Notes under the pieces: model-generated
Seen by the model: only the letters and a program-made list of their open reading frames with translations
What the model was told of the DNA's origin: nothing
Databases searched by the model: none
Position numbers and translations under genes: made by a program
In this document: positions 7,777-15,368 of the stretch, in pieces
Layout of the letters: each line of letters starts with the position of its first letter
Numbering within the stretch: the first letter of the stretch is position 1
From: a virus
Reading direction: 5' to 3' (one strand)
Length of the DNA: 38,061 bases
Virus record (IMG/VR): IMGVR_UViG_3300036761_002939
Location: 1 to 38,061 of that record

Positions 7777-8052
7777 GTGTCGAGCACCCGCACCGAGGAT
7801 CTGACCGCGCAGGTCAACGGGTTCGCGTCGACGTTCGCGACGACGCAGCTGTTCATCGCCGGGTCGCTGGTCGTCGAGCTGAACGGCCAGCGGCTTAGGC
7901 CGCTTCACGACTACGACGAAACGTCGTTCAGCACGTTCACGACCGACCTCGTGCCGCGGCTCGGCGAACACCTGCTCGTCCAGTACGAGATCGAGGAGAC
8001 CGGGACCGGCTTCCCGCTCGTGGTAGCGTACACGTCTGATCCGCAGTTCTGA
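7777..8052 (+). CDS. Small virion beta-module protein
   Basis: 91 residues from a GTG 4 nt after the previous stop. Residues 30-75 (SLVVELNGQRLRPLHDYDE, then GEHLLVQYEIEE) form the same kind of beta module as the last 55 residues of the 514-residue protein at 2436-3980. In phage virion proteins this module typically acts as a small oligomerising or capping unit. Here it is almost the whole protein. Confidence 0.6.
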   Translation: MSSTRTEDLTAQVNGFASTFATTQLFIAGSLVVELNGQRLRPLHDYDETSFSTFTTDLVPRLGEHLLVQYEIEETGTGFPLVVAYTSDPQF

Positions 8053-8058
8053 GGAACC

Positions 8059-9147
8059 ATGCCGGCGCTCTCGCGAGGACAGGCTAGCGACTGCTCGAAC
8101 CCGGTGCTCGACATCTTCACCACGACGTCGGGCGGCTACGTCGACGTGCAGGTGCTGGAGTTCGAGATTTTCGAGAAGGTGACCTCGCCGTCGACCTGGA
8201 CGAAAGCGTTCCCGGTCTCCGGTCGGTTCCCGGTCGACCTGACGGCGTGCCCGGCCGGGGACAAGCTCTCGACCGGCCGCTACGTCGCGAGCTACACGCC
8301 GCCGCTGACCGCGCTGATCGGCACCTACCAGATCCGCTGGTATTTCAAGCTCGTTCTCGCGGCGCCCGAGCAAACGATCACCGAGGAGTTCGAAGTTCTC
8401 CCGGAGGTCGTCGGCTCGACGAGCACCGGCTACACGTCGATCTCCGCGCTCCGCGACGAGGGCGTGACGACCGCGCAGGCGAGCGACGGTCGGCTGACGA
8501 CGCTGATCGCGCGCTGCTCGCGGATGATCGAACGCTGGACCGGCCGCTGGTTCGAGCCGCGCAGCCACACGTTCCTGCTCGACGGGCACGGCGGACGAAC
8601 GCTCATCCTCGAGCAGCCGATCATCCGCATCGACACCGTCCGCTTGCTCGAGACGGACGACGTGTCCGGCATCGCGTCCGACGATCTCGACCTCGCAGGG
8701 CTTCGCGTCTACAACCGGCACATATCGCAGAGCCTGATCGCGCCGGACGACCGAGACGACCCGCGGATCGAGTGGAGTCTCGTCGAGGGATACCGCGCCG
8801 GAATCTGGGGCGGTCGCTGGCCGGAGGGTTCCCAGAACGTGTTCGTCTCCGGGATCTTCGGTTACACGGAACCGGACGGATCGCCGTTCGGCAGGACTCC
8901 GGCCGACATCGAGCTCGCGACGCAGATGCTCGTGATCCGAAACCTCGCGAAGCTCGCCGACACCGAAGCTCGCCAGGACGCGATCCTTGCGAGCCGGATC
9001 ACGGATCTTCGAACGCGAGATCAATCGATCTCGTACGCGCGAGCGCCTGGAAACAGCACTCGCGTCGTCGGCGCGTTCTCCGGCGATCCGGAGATCGACG
9101 CGATCGTCGCTCAGTATTGCCGGCCGCCGATGATGGCCGCCGTTTGA
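8059..9147 (+). CDS. Head-tail adaptor (gp6/gp15-type connector) with N-terminal beta domain
   Basis: 362 residues from ATG. Residues 1-115 are beta-rich and end near TITEEFEVLPE, resembling an Ig-like domain. From about residue 125 the protein matches the helical head-tail adaptor plan of the HK97 gp6 / SPP1 gp15 family: a helix of TLIARCSRMIERWTGRWFEP, then strands for a hairpin (TFLLDGHGGRTLILEQPI), then a long C-terminal helical part (ELATQMLVIRNLAKLAD). Members are usually 100-200 residues, so the added domain is unusual. It opens the neck cluster. In the virion, 12 copies would sit under the portal. Confidence 0.65.
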   Translation: MPALSRGQASDCSNPVLDIFTTTSGGYVDVQVLEFEIFEKVTSPSTWTKAFPVSGRFPVDLTACPAGDKLSTGRYVASYTPPLTALIGTYQIRWYFKLVLAAPEQTITEEFEVLPEVVGSTSTGYTSISALRDEGVTTAQASDGRLTTLIARCSRMIERWTGRWFEPRSHTFLLDGHGGRTLILEQPIIRIDTVRLLETDDVSGIASDDLDLAGLRVYNRHISQSLIAPDDRDDPRIEWSLVEGYRAGIWGGRWPEGSQNVFVSGIFGYTEPDGSPFGRTPADIELATQMLVIRNLAKLADTEARQDAILASRITDLRTRDQSISYARAPGNSTRVVGAFSGDPEIDAIVAQYCRPPMMAAV

Positions 9148-9166
9148 AGTCTTCGGAGGGAACATC

Positions 9167-9331
9167 ATGCTGCATGTCGACGGGATAGTTGTCGTGGCGG
9201 TCGCGTTGCTCGGTGCCGCGGCGCTCACGCGAATCGAGGACGCTCCGCCCAGCTTCGCGGGCAAGCTCGCGTGGGTCGTGTTCATCCTCGCGATTGTCGT
9301 CGTCGTCGTCGCGATCGCGTCCGGGCACTGA
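9167..9331 (+). CDS. 54-residue membrane protein in neck cluster
   Basis: ATG follows GGAGGG at 9156-9161. Two hydrophobic stretches are visible: residues 5-20 (DGIVVVAVALLGAAAL) and 34-51 (LAWVVFILAIVVVVVAI), linked by a short charged loop, ERIEDAPP-like in character (TRIEDAPPSFAGK). A two-span hairpin of this size recalls small holin or antiholin peptides. Its place among neck genes argues against a simple lysis role. Its stop overlaps the leader of the next gene, so it is probably co-translated. Confidence 0.65.
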   Translation: MLHVDGIVVVAVALLGAAALTRIEDAPPSFAGKLAWVVFILAIVVVVVAIASGH

Positions 9332-9332
9332 G

Positions 9333-9866
9333 ATGCCGCGCGGGCGGCTCATATTCCCGTTCATGGTCGACATCGCGCAGCTCGACACTGCGGCGACCGC
9401 CGCCGATCCGGACGGCGTCGGACCGGAGACGAGCGGCTACGACCCGGACTTTCGAGAACCGATCGTGCTCGTGCCGAGCGACGATTCGAGCACCGTCGGC
9501 GACGAGATACGCGTCGAGACCGTCGTCCAGCTGCTCGCTCAGGTCGAACCGGAGGAGCAGGACAAGCTCGTGATGATGGTCACCGGCCGCTCGCCGTCGA
9601 GCCGCCGATCGCTCGTTTTCCACTTCGAGGATCTTGAGCGCGTCGGGATGGTCGATCTCGTCACCGGGCAGCCGAAGATCCACGCGCCAGGCGACCGGCT
9701 CGCGGCGATCCGGCACCCGAGAACCGGCGAGCTGATCGAGGAGATCCCGCGATCGCCCGGCCTGTTCGCGACCGAGGTTCGAAGCATCGGGTTCGGGCTC
9801 GGTCCGAGCCGGAACCTGCTGCTCGTCGTCTTCCAGGAGCGCGCCACGAGCGTCGAGCGCGCCTGA
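9333..9866 (+). CDS. Neck protein, possible head-closure protein
   Basis: 177 residues. I chose the ATG at 9333, one base after the previous stop; reading further upstream in frame gives only low-complexity Arg/Ser sequence. The N-terminus is PRGRLIFPFMVDIAQLDTAA. The middle holds a strand-rich part with GDEIRVETVVQLLAQVEPEE, and the C-terminus is ATEVRSIGFGLGPSRNLLLV. Size and position between adaptor and gpS-like protein fit a head-closure or stopper protein. The assignment is mainly positional. Confidence 0.55.
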   Translation: MPRGRLIFPFMVDIAQLDTAATAADPDGVGPETSGYDPDFREPIVLVPSDDSSTVGDEIRVETVVQLLAQVEPEEQDKLVMMVTGRSPSSRRSLVFHFEDLERVGMVDLVTGQPKIHAPGDRLAAIRHPRTGELIEEIPRSPGLFATEVRSIGFGLGPSRNLLLVVFQERATSVERA

Positions 9867-10495
9867 TGGCCGGCATGAAGCTGCGGCTTACCGGCGACTG
9901 GGCGACCGCCGCGCGAACGCTCGACCAGGTCGGGTCGAAGCTCACGAAGGCGATCGATCGCGCGGTCCGACAAGAGGCGGAGGATGCGCGAAAGCAGATC
10001 GTCGAGGGCATCCAGAAGCAGGCGCCGGCGGGCGAGCCGTTTCTTCCGCTCTCGCGGCTTGCGCGCGCGATCCGGCGAGCGTCCGGGTTCAACGGAACGA
10101 AGGCGCTGATCCGAACGGCTGCGATGAAGAACGGCGTCAGGGTTCATCGTGCCGGCAGGAACTCCTATTTCGTCGGCGTGCTGCGCGGCGCGCAGTCGAA
10201 GGGCCGCTCGCTCGTCTCGATCGCGAGAATCCAGGAAGAGGGCGCGACGTTCGTCGTGAAGGTGACGCCGAAGATGCGCGCGTTCCTGATGATCGCGATC
10301 CGGAAAGCCGGGCTCGGGCGGCGTCGCAACGACGGATCGAAGGGGCGTCTCTCGCGACCGTACCTGGTCGTGAAGATCCCGCCGCGTCCGTTCATCGGGC
10401 CGGTGATCGCCAAGATCCGCGGCAACCCGCTCGCTCTCCGGGCGCGGCTCGGAGAGCGGATCGCGAGAGAGCTCGGATACACTCTCGGCAAGTGA
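9866..10495 (+). CDS. Tail completion / virion morphogenesis protein (P2 gpS / Mu gpG-like)
   Basis: 209 residues from an ATG overlapping the previous stop (TGATG). The features of the phage virion morphogenesis family are present: an N-terminal helix with ARTLDQVGSKLTKAIDRAVR, a central basic region, an EEGATFVVKVTPKMRAFLM segment and the C-terminal signature KIPPRPFIGPVIAKIRG. In P2 and Mu this protein finishes the tail or joins head to tail. The position before the tail sheath gene fits. Confidence 0.75.
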   Translation: MAGMKLRLTGDWATAARTLDQVGSKLTKAIDRAVRQEAEDARKQIVEGIQKQAPAGEPFLPLSRLARAIRRASGFNGTKALIRTAAMKNGVRVHRAGRNSYFVGVLRGAQSKGRSLVSIARIQEEGATFVVKVTPKMRAFLMIAIRKAGLGRRRNDGSKGRLSRPYLVVKIPPRPFIGPVIAKIRGNPLALRARLGERIARELGYTLGK

Positions 10496-10501
10496 GGCTA
10501 G

Positions 10502-11494
10502 ATGGCCGTTCCGACGATCACTGCGGTCGCTCCGAACCTGGGCGCGACCGGCGGCGGGAACCTCGTCGAGGTGACCGGCACGAACTTCAAGCTCTGGCAG
10601 ATACCGCCGCCGAGCGGTGGCCGGACCGGCGCGACCGTTCCGCCGACCGTTCAGGTTCTTTTCGGCGGCTCGCCTAGCACCGACGTCGCCGTGGTCTCCG
10701 CGACTCGGCTCTTCTGCGTCGCGCCGCGAACCGTGCTGCCGGCGACGAGCGAGGCCGGCTACGGCGAGGGTTCCGTCGACGTCGTCGTCCGAAACCTGGC
10801 GTCGAACGGCACTCCGATCGCCGGAGAAGAAGCGACGCTCGCCGCCGGCTACAAGTACCGACGCGTCCAGCTCGCCCGCGAGAGCGAGCTCAACCGGTTG
10901 AACCGAGCGCTGCTTCGCGAGTGGAACGTCCAGGTGCTCTCGAACGTCTCGATGACGACTCACACCGACTTCGATCCGGAGACCGGCGACGCGAAGAACA
11001 TCACGGCGCTCGCGACGATCCCCGGGATCGCGCTGCTCGGTCCGGAGCTGACAACGAACCGGTTCTACTCGGTCAACCAGCGGCCGGTGACCGCGCTCGC
11101 CGGCATCGAGCGCGCGATCCGACGCGTGCCAGAGACCGTCGACGTGACCTACACGATCGTCGGCGCGGCGCGGCTCCACGTCGAGGCGACGAACCTGATG
11201 GCGATCGTTCGCGGGTTTTTCGAGCAGAACAAATCGGTCTCGATATACCGCGACAAGGACGACCCTTCGAAGGGGTCAGTCGAGTTCCCGATCGAGCTCG
11301 ACCGAGTGAACGATTTGAAGATGGACCTGACGCCGAGCGACGCGAACGTCCACTGGTTCTCGGGTCGCTTCAGCGTCAAGGGGTTCACGTTCGAGGATCT
11401 CGCAGGCTTCCCCGGACACCAGATTGCGGCGCGAACAGCGCAGGTGACCGAGGATCCTGGCATCCTGCTTGTGCCGATGGAGGAAGAGTCATGA
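10502..11494 (+). CDS. IPT/TIG-domain protein, probable tail completion or terminator protein
   Basis: 330 residues from ATG. Residues 2-115 form an IPT/TIG immunoglobulin-like domain: PTITAVAPNLGATGGGNLVE, VTGTNF, then VVSATRLFCVAPR, typical of this fold. Residues 120-330 are another region (ESELNRLNRALLREWNVQVL and SDANVHWFSGRFSVKGFTFE) that looks like a tail-end protein. The position directly before the sheath gene suggests a tail terminator or connector. The IPT/TIG part probably decorates the neck. The fusion is not standard for this role. Confidence 0.6.
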   Translation: MAVPTITAVAPNLGATGGGNLVEVTGTNFKLWQIPPPSGGRTGATVPPTVQVLFGGSPSTDVAVVSATRLFCVAPRTVLPATSEAGYGEGSVDVVVRNLASNGTPIAGEEATLAAGYKYRRVQLARESELNRLNRALLREWNVQVLSNVSMTTHTDFDPETGDAKNITALATIPGIALLGPELTTNRFYSVNQRPVTALAGIERAIRRVPETVDVTYTIVGAARLHVEATNLMAIVRGFFEQNKSVSIYRDKDDPSKGSVEFPIELDRVNDLKMDLTPSDANVHWFSGRFSVKGFTFEDLAGFPGHQIAARTAQVTEDPGILLVPMEEES

Positions 11495-11877
11495 GCGACG
11501 AGGTCACGTTGGTGAGCAAGTCCCGGAGAGCGCACACGATCGTGCTCGATCACGACGCGTTCCGGACAAAGCAGCACGGCTTCAAGGTTCGGAGCCTCAA
11601 GTTCTCGAACGACCGACGCGTTCGGCATCCGACGCCGGGCGTGCTCACGATCCAGCCAGGCGAGCGGATCGAGAACCTGCATCCAGCGATCGCGTCGCTG
11701 CCGCAGGTCAAGAAGCTGATCGCCGACCGGGAGGTCGCGATCGTCGAGTCTCCCCGGGGAGACTCGAAGGCCGGCTCGTCTCAGTCTCCCGGGCCGGTCG
11801 CTCCGGACGACCCTCCACAAGACGACAAGACGCGTGCCACACTCGGGCGTCGAGTCCGCGTCGAGAAGGGGACCTGA
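11491..11877 (+). CDS. Hypothetical small tail-cluster protein
   Basis: 128 residues from an ATG overlapping the previous stop, with GGAGGAAG upstream. The first 85 residues look folded (KSRRAHTIVLDHDAFRTKQH, TIQPGERIENLHPAIASLPQ). The C-terminal 40 residues are polar and probably disordered (SKAGSSQSPGPVAPDDPPQ). The DNA for residues 85-92 contains a 22-bp perfect palindrome, described separately. No family is recognised. Confidence 0.6.
   Translation: MSDEVTLVSKSRRAHTIVLDHDAFRTKQHGFKVRSLKFSNDRRVRHPTPGVLTIQPGERIENLHPAIASLPQVKKLIADREVAIVESPRGDSKAGSSQSPGPVAPDDPPQDDKTRATLGRRVRVEKGT
11745..11766. repeat. 22-bp perfect palindrome, copy 1 of a shared 18-bp core
   Basis: The core AGTCTCCCCGGGGAGACT (11747-11764) is extended by CG on both sides to a perfect 22-bp palindrome. 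It lies inside the coding region of the small gene before the sheath gene. A shorter relative, AGTCTCCCGGG, begins at 11783. The identical core occurs again at 32811-32828. Confidence 0.75.
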
Positions 11878-11880
11878 TCG

Positions 11881-14148
11881 ATGTCCAGCGCGCAACTTCT
11901 GTCGTCGAAGATCATCATCCAGGAGGAGCCGCCGGCACTCCGCACGATCCAGGGCGTAGCGACCTCGGTCGGGATGTGCGTCGGAATCACCCGGAAGGGG
12001 CCGATCGGCGTCGCGACGCTCTGCACGAGTTACGCGCAGTGGCGTCGGATCTTCGGCGGCGAGATCGGAGCAGGTGTCGCGGCGCTCGCCGTTCAGGGGT
12101 TCTTTCAGAACGCGGAGGGCGCGGGGACGCTCTATTTCACGCGCACGGTTCACTACACGACGATCGCGAACGCGGCGTCGAAGACGTCGGACAAGGCGAC
12201 GCTCGACCTGCAAACCGCGGCCGCATCGCCGAGCGCCGGCTCGTCGCTCGCCGCGAACGTCGGTCCGTACGACCTGACGGCGGCCGACACGCTGATCGTC
12301 ACGATCGACGGCGGCTCTCCTGCGACCGCGACGTTCAACGCGACGCGTGCATCGCAGGTCGCAGCGAACTCGGCGACGTACGCGCTCACGACCGGAATGA
12401 TCCTCAACGTGAAGATCGACGGCGGCTCGGTCCAGGCGATCACGTTCCTGACCGGCGAGTTCGTCGCGATCGGTGCAGCGACGACCGCCGAGGTCAACGC
12501 AGTCATCAACGCGAAGCTGGCCGGCGGCTACGCCGACGTTTCCGCGTCGAAGCCGCGGATCAACTCCGACACGGAGGGCACGAGCAGCCACGTCGAGATC
12601 ACCGGCGGCACAGCGAACACGGTCTTCGCGTTCCCGACCTCGGTCGCGAACGGGACCGGCAACGTCGCCAACATCAACGCGGTCACGGTCGCGGAGACGA
12701 AGACGATCGTCGAAGCCGCCGTCACGGGCTCGCTCGTGACGAACGACGCCGGCCGGGCGCGGATCTCGTCGACCACCACCGGCGGCAGCTCGAGCGTGCT
12801 CGTGGGCGCGTCGAGCAGCGCTGACGACGAGTACGGGTTCGACAGCGCGACGCACTCCGGCTCCGCCGGCAGCGCGGTCGACACGCTGACCGTCGATGCG
12901 AAATACGACGGCACCTACGGCAACGACCTGACGATCCTGATCTCGGCGGCGACCTCCGGGGTCGCGAGCGAGTTCAACCTGCAGGTTCTCGACGACGGCG
13001 TTCCGGTCGAGACCTGGCCGAACCTGACGATGGACGATGCCGGCGAGCGGTACGTCGAGACGATCATCAACAACCCGATCCAAGGGTCGGAGTATGTCCA
13101 GGTCACCGATCTCGACGTGAACACGCTGAGCGCAGCCGCGGAGCGTCCGGCGAACTCGCCCGGCTCGACTCCGGTTCCGTTCGGTCCGTTGACCGGCGGC
13201 GACGACGGTCTCGCGTCGATCTCCGACGCGGACTTTCTCGGCGACGACACAGCGAAGAACGGGCTCCGGTCGTTCGACCTCAAGAGCGACGGAACGCTGC
13301 TCTTCGTGCCTGACCGCCCGACGCCGGCCGTTCACCAGGGGATGCTGGTTTATTGCGAGTTCGCGCGAAAAGGGTCCGCGTTCGCCATCCTGGACCCCCC
13401 GGCGGGCCTGACCGCCGAAGGGATGGTCACGTACACCGAATCGACGGCAGCGCTGCTGAACCTCTCCGAGTTCGGTGCGATCTACTGGCCGCAGATCAAG
13501 GTCCTGAACCCGAGCAAGGAAGTCTTCGGCAGCGCCGACTCGCTCGTGCTTGCACCGAGCGGTCACATCGCCGGCACCTACGCACGGATCGACAGCTCGC
13601 GCGTCGGCGGCGTCTGGGATCCGCCAGGCGGGCCGATCAACGGGCGGCTGTTCGGCGTGGTCGGCTTCGAGACCGAGGAGGTTCTCGAAGAGGCGCGCCG
13701 CGACCTGATTTATCCCAAGCGCATCAACCCGATCTCGCGCGACCGGAACCAACCGATCTCGCTCGACGGCGTGCGCACGCTTCGCTCGAACGCTGACTTC
13801 CCGACCATCGGCGAGCGTCGCGGGATGATCTTCCTCGAGCAGACGATCAAGGACGGCATCGCGTTCGCGAAGCTCCGGAACAACGACGAGTCGCTCCGCG
13901 ACGAGGTCGACCGGACGATCGAGCTGTTCATGCTGTCGCAGATGAACGTCGGGGCGTTCCGCTCGCAGGATCCGGCGACGGCGTTTTTCGTCGACGTCTC
14001 CGAGCAGCTCAACCCGCCGAGCGAGGTCTTCGCCGGTCGGTTGAACATCCGCGTCGGCGCGGCGACCCAGAAGCCTGCGGAGTTCGTCGTGGTCTCGATC
14101 AGCCAGGACACGCGCGCGATCGAACAAGAGCTCGCGGAAGCGGGCTGA
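11881..14148 (+). CDS. Contractile tail sheath protein, with large insertion
   Basis: 755 residues from ATG. The N-terminal part has the family look (TSVGMCVGITRKGPIGVATL and WRRIFGGE). A segment DAKYDGTYGNDLTILIS near residue 340 is the usual 'GxxGN' sheath site. The C-terminal domain is clear: RTLRSNADFPTIGERRGMIF, DGIAFAKLRNND and the final EFVVVSISQDTRAIEQELAE. The usual length is about 350-500 residues. The extra residues, roughly 120-330, contain two related beta units, one of which is shared with the gpI-like protein at 31092-32801. The sheath contracts to drive the tube through the cell envelope. Confidence 0.93.
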   Translation: MSSAQLLSSKIIIQEEPPALRTIQGVATSVGMCVGITRKGPIGVATLCTSYAQWRRIFGGEIGAGVAALAVQGFFQNAEGAGTLYFTRTVHYTTIANAASKTSDKATLDLQTAAASPSAGSSLAANVGPYDLTAADTLIVTIDGGSPATATFNATRASQVAANSATYALTTGMILNVKIDGGSVQAITFLTGEFVAIGAATTAEVNAVINAKLAGGYADVSASKPRINSDTEGTSSHVEITGGTANTVFAFPTSVANGTGNVANINAVTVAETKTIVEAAVTGSLVTNDAGRARISSTTTGGSSSVLVGASSSADDEYGFDSATHSGSAGSAVDTLTVDAKYDGTYGNDLTILISAATSGVASEFNLQVLDDGVPVETWPNLTMDDAGERYVETIINNPIQGSEYVQVTDLDVNTLSAAAERPANSPGSTPVPFGPLTGGDDGLASISDADFLGDDTAKNGLRSFDLKSDGTLLFVPDRPTPAVHQGMLVYCEFARKGSAFAILDPPAGLTAEGMVTYTESTAALLNLSEFGAIYWPQIKVLNPSKEVFGSADSLVLAPSGHIAGTYARIDSSRVGGVWDPPGGPINGRLFGVVGFETEEVLEEARRDLIYPKRINPISRDRNQPISLDGVRTLRSNADFPTIGERRGMIFLEQTIKDGIAFAKLRNNDESLRDEVDRTIELFMLSQMNVGAFRSQDPATAFFVDVSEQLNPPSEVFAGRLNIRVGAATQKPAEFVVVSISQDTRAIEQELAEAG

Positions 14149-14163
14149 GGGAGGCACTGAGAG

Positions 14164-14622
14164 ATGGCCGTCACTGGAACACCCCGGATCTTCCACGTGA
14201 AGTGGAAGTTCCTGGTCGAGATCGACGGGTTCGGCTACGCGGGCTTTCAAAGCTGCTCGGAGCTGAGCGTCGAAGCTGCCGAGACGCAGCAATACGAGGG
14301 CGGCGTCATCATCCCCGACAAGCAGCCGGCGAAGTTGACGATCGCCGACATCACGCTGATGCGCGGCGCGACCGACGACCTCGACATGTTCAGATGGATG
14401 CAGGAGGTCGGCGACGCGTCGAAGAACGCCGGGCTCGCTCCGCCAGCGTTCAAGCGCACGCTGACGATCGTCCAGCAGGGGCGAGACGGGCGAACGCAGC
14501 GCCGCTGGCGCGTGTTCGGGGCGTGGCCGAAGAAGTTCGTCGCAGGCGACTGGGACAACGACTCGGACGACAACGTCATCGAGCAGCTCGTTCTCGCGAT
14601 CGATCGCTTCGCGTTGAAGTGA
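14164..14622 (+). CDS. Tail tube protein (gp19-like)
   Basis: 152 residues from ATG with a strong GAGGGAGG upstream. Family features include the N-terminal KFLVEIDGFGYAGFQSCSEL, a central YEGGVIIPDKQPAKLTIADI segment, TLMRGATDD and the final beta part WRVFGAWPKKFVAGDW. Size and place immediately after the sheath gene match contractile-tail tube proteins. It forms the hexameric rings of the inner tube. Confidence 0.9.
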   Translation: MAVTGTPRIFHVKWKFLVEIDGFGYAGFQSCSELSVEAAETQQYEGGVIIPDKQPAKLTIADITLMRGATDDLDMFRWMQEVGDASKNAGLAPPAFKRTLTIVQQGRDGRTQRRWRVFGAWPKKFVAGDWDNDSDDNVIEQLVLAIDRFALK

Positions 14623-14633
14623 TCTCGACGCGG

Positions 14634-14639
14634 TAGCAT
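14634..14639 (+). promoter_or_regulatory. -10-like box TAGCAT, 9 nt before ATG
   Basis: TAGCAT within CGGTAGCATC, the same ten bases as at 4711-4720. There is no Shine-Dalgarno sequence before the ATG at 14649, so the mRNA may be leaderless or have a leader of only about 2 nt. Confidence 0.5.
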
Positions 14640-14648
14640 CCGGCTCCG

Positions 14649-14867
14649 ATGACGAAGACGTTCTTCGAGCTCGCGTCCGCTGGCGCGCTGGGCACAGGCG
14701 AAGTGCTTGAACGCGCGTTCGACGACGCGGTCGACGAGTGGAACGAGACCGAGACGCGGAAGCCGCTCCATGAATGGCTCGGGATCTCGCTCTTCGACTA
14801 CGGCCGGATCGTGATGGGTGAGAAGGTCGAAGCCGTCGTCGCGTCGCCGACCACTGCGGCCGGGTGA
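14649..14867 (+). CDS. Hypothetical 72-residue acidic protein
   Basis: 72 residues from ATG, no ribosome-binding site, TAGCAT box just upstream. It is helical and acidic (LERAFDDAVDEWNETETRKP), then has LHEWLGISLFDYGRIVMGE, a sequence that looks like a small helix-turn-helix or adaptor fold. It lies between tail tube and tape measure genes, where small assembly factors are common. Function unknown. Confidence 0.55.
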   Translation: MTKTFFELASAGALGTGEVLERAFDDAVDEWNETETRKPLHEWLGISLFDYGRIVMGEKVEAVVASPTTAAG

Positions 14868-14886
14868 CCGGTGCCCGGTCCGGGCG

Positions 14887-14892
14887 TACGAT
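14887..14892 (+). promoter_or_regulatory. -10-like box TACGAT, 10 nt before ATG
   Basis: TACGAT is followed by CGGAGG at 14893-14898 and the ATG at 14903, so this start also has a Shine-Dalgarno sequence. Confidence 0.4.
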
Positions 14893-14902
14893 CGGAGGCG
14901 CC

Positions 14903-15046
14903 ATGAACCTATTGACGCTCCTCATCGTGTTGCTGGTCGTCGCGGTGCTCTTCGGCGGATTCGGCGGACAGGGTCCCTATGGCTGGTCGCCGGCCGGCAT
15001 CGTGATCCTGATCCTCGTGATCCTGCTGCTGACCGGCCGGCTCTAG
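14903..15046 (+). CDS. DUF3309-like small membrane protein
   Basis: 47 residues from the ATG at 14903 with CGGAGG 4-5 nt upstream. I reject the earlier in-frame GTG at 14864 because it adds a non-hydrophobic stretch without a ribosome-binding site. The protein is two hydrophobic segments (LLTLLIVLLVVAVLFGG and GIVILILVILLLTGRL) around a GQGPYGWSPA loop. This is the layout of the DUF3309 family, which has a Trp/Tyr/Gly loop between two Leu/Ile/Val helices and ends LLLxGRx. Function of that family is unknown; a holin-like role is possible. Confidence 0.7.
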   Translation: MNLLTLLIVLLVVAVLFGGFGGQGPYGWSPAGIVILILVILLLTGRL

Positions 15047-15076
15047 GCGACTCGGGCGCGATCGTTCTCCTTCGGC

Positions 15077-15082
15077 TACCCT
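15077..15082 (+). promoter_or_regulatory. -10-like box TACCCT upstream of the coiled-coil gene
   Basis: TACCCT sits 40 nt before the ATG at 15123 in a 76-nt gap between genes. GAGGAG lies just before the ATG, so a leader of about 33 nt would carry a normal ribosome-binding site. Confidence 0.35.
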
Positions 15083-15122
15083 CGTTCGTCGCGGGGTACC
15101 AACTGCTAGCCCGAGGAGAGCG

Positions 15123-15368
15123 ATGGAAGACCTGGACGTCGAGAAGCTGAAGCGCTGCCGTGATCGCGTGCTGTCGCTGGATGCGCAGCTGAGCGACCTG
15201 CGCGCGAAGCGCGATCGAAGCGAGCGGGAGCTGACCGCCGCGCGTCGTGGAATCTCGTCGGTCGGGCGCGAGCTCGAGGCGGCCGAGGCGGAGATCGTCT
15301 TGGTCGTTTCCGGGCGTGTTCGGTCATCGTCCTCCGACGGGTACGCCCAACCGAAGGACGAGGGCTAA
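15123..15368 (+). CDS. Small coiled-coil protein
   Basis: 81 residues from ATG with GAGGAG upstream. Residues 3-58 are a continuous charged helix (EKLKRCRDRVLSLDAQLSDL, then RAKRDRSERELTAARRG), so a dimeric or trimeric coiled coil is likely. Its TAA overlaps the next ATG (TAATG), which couples it to the tail assembly chaperone. An assembly helper role is plausible by position only. Confidence 0.6.
   Translation: MEDLDVEKLKRCRDRVLSLDAQLSDLRAKRDRSERELTAARRGISSVGRELEAAEAEIVLVVSGRVRSSSSDGYAQPKDEG

Noticed and set aside
11149-14925. A 1258-codon open frame on the minus strand opposite sheath and tube genes
   Set aside because: It is antisense to clear tail sheath and tube genes, is dominated by Arg/Asp/Val low-complexity sequence and is the usual by-product of strong GC bias at third codon positions.
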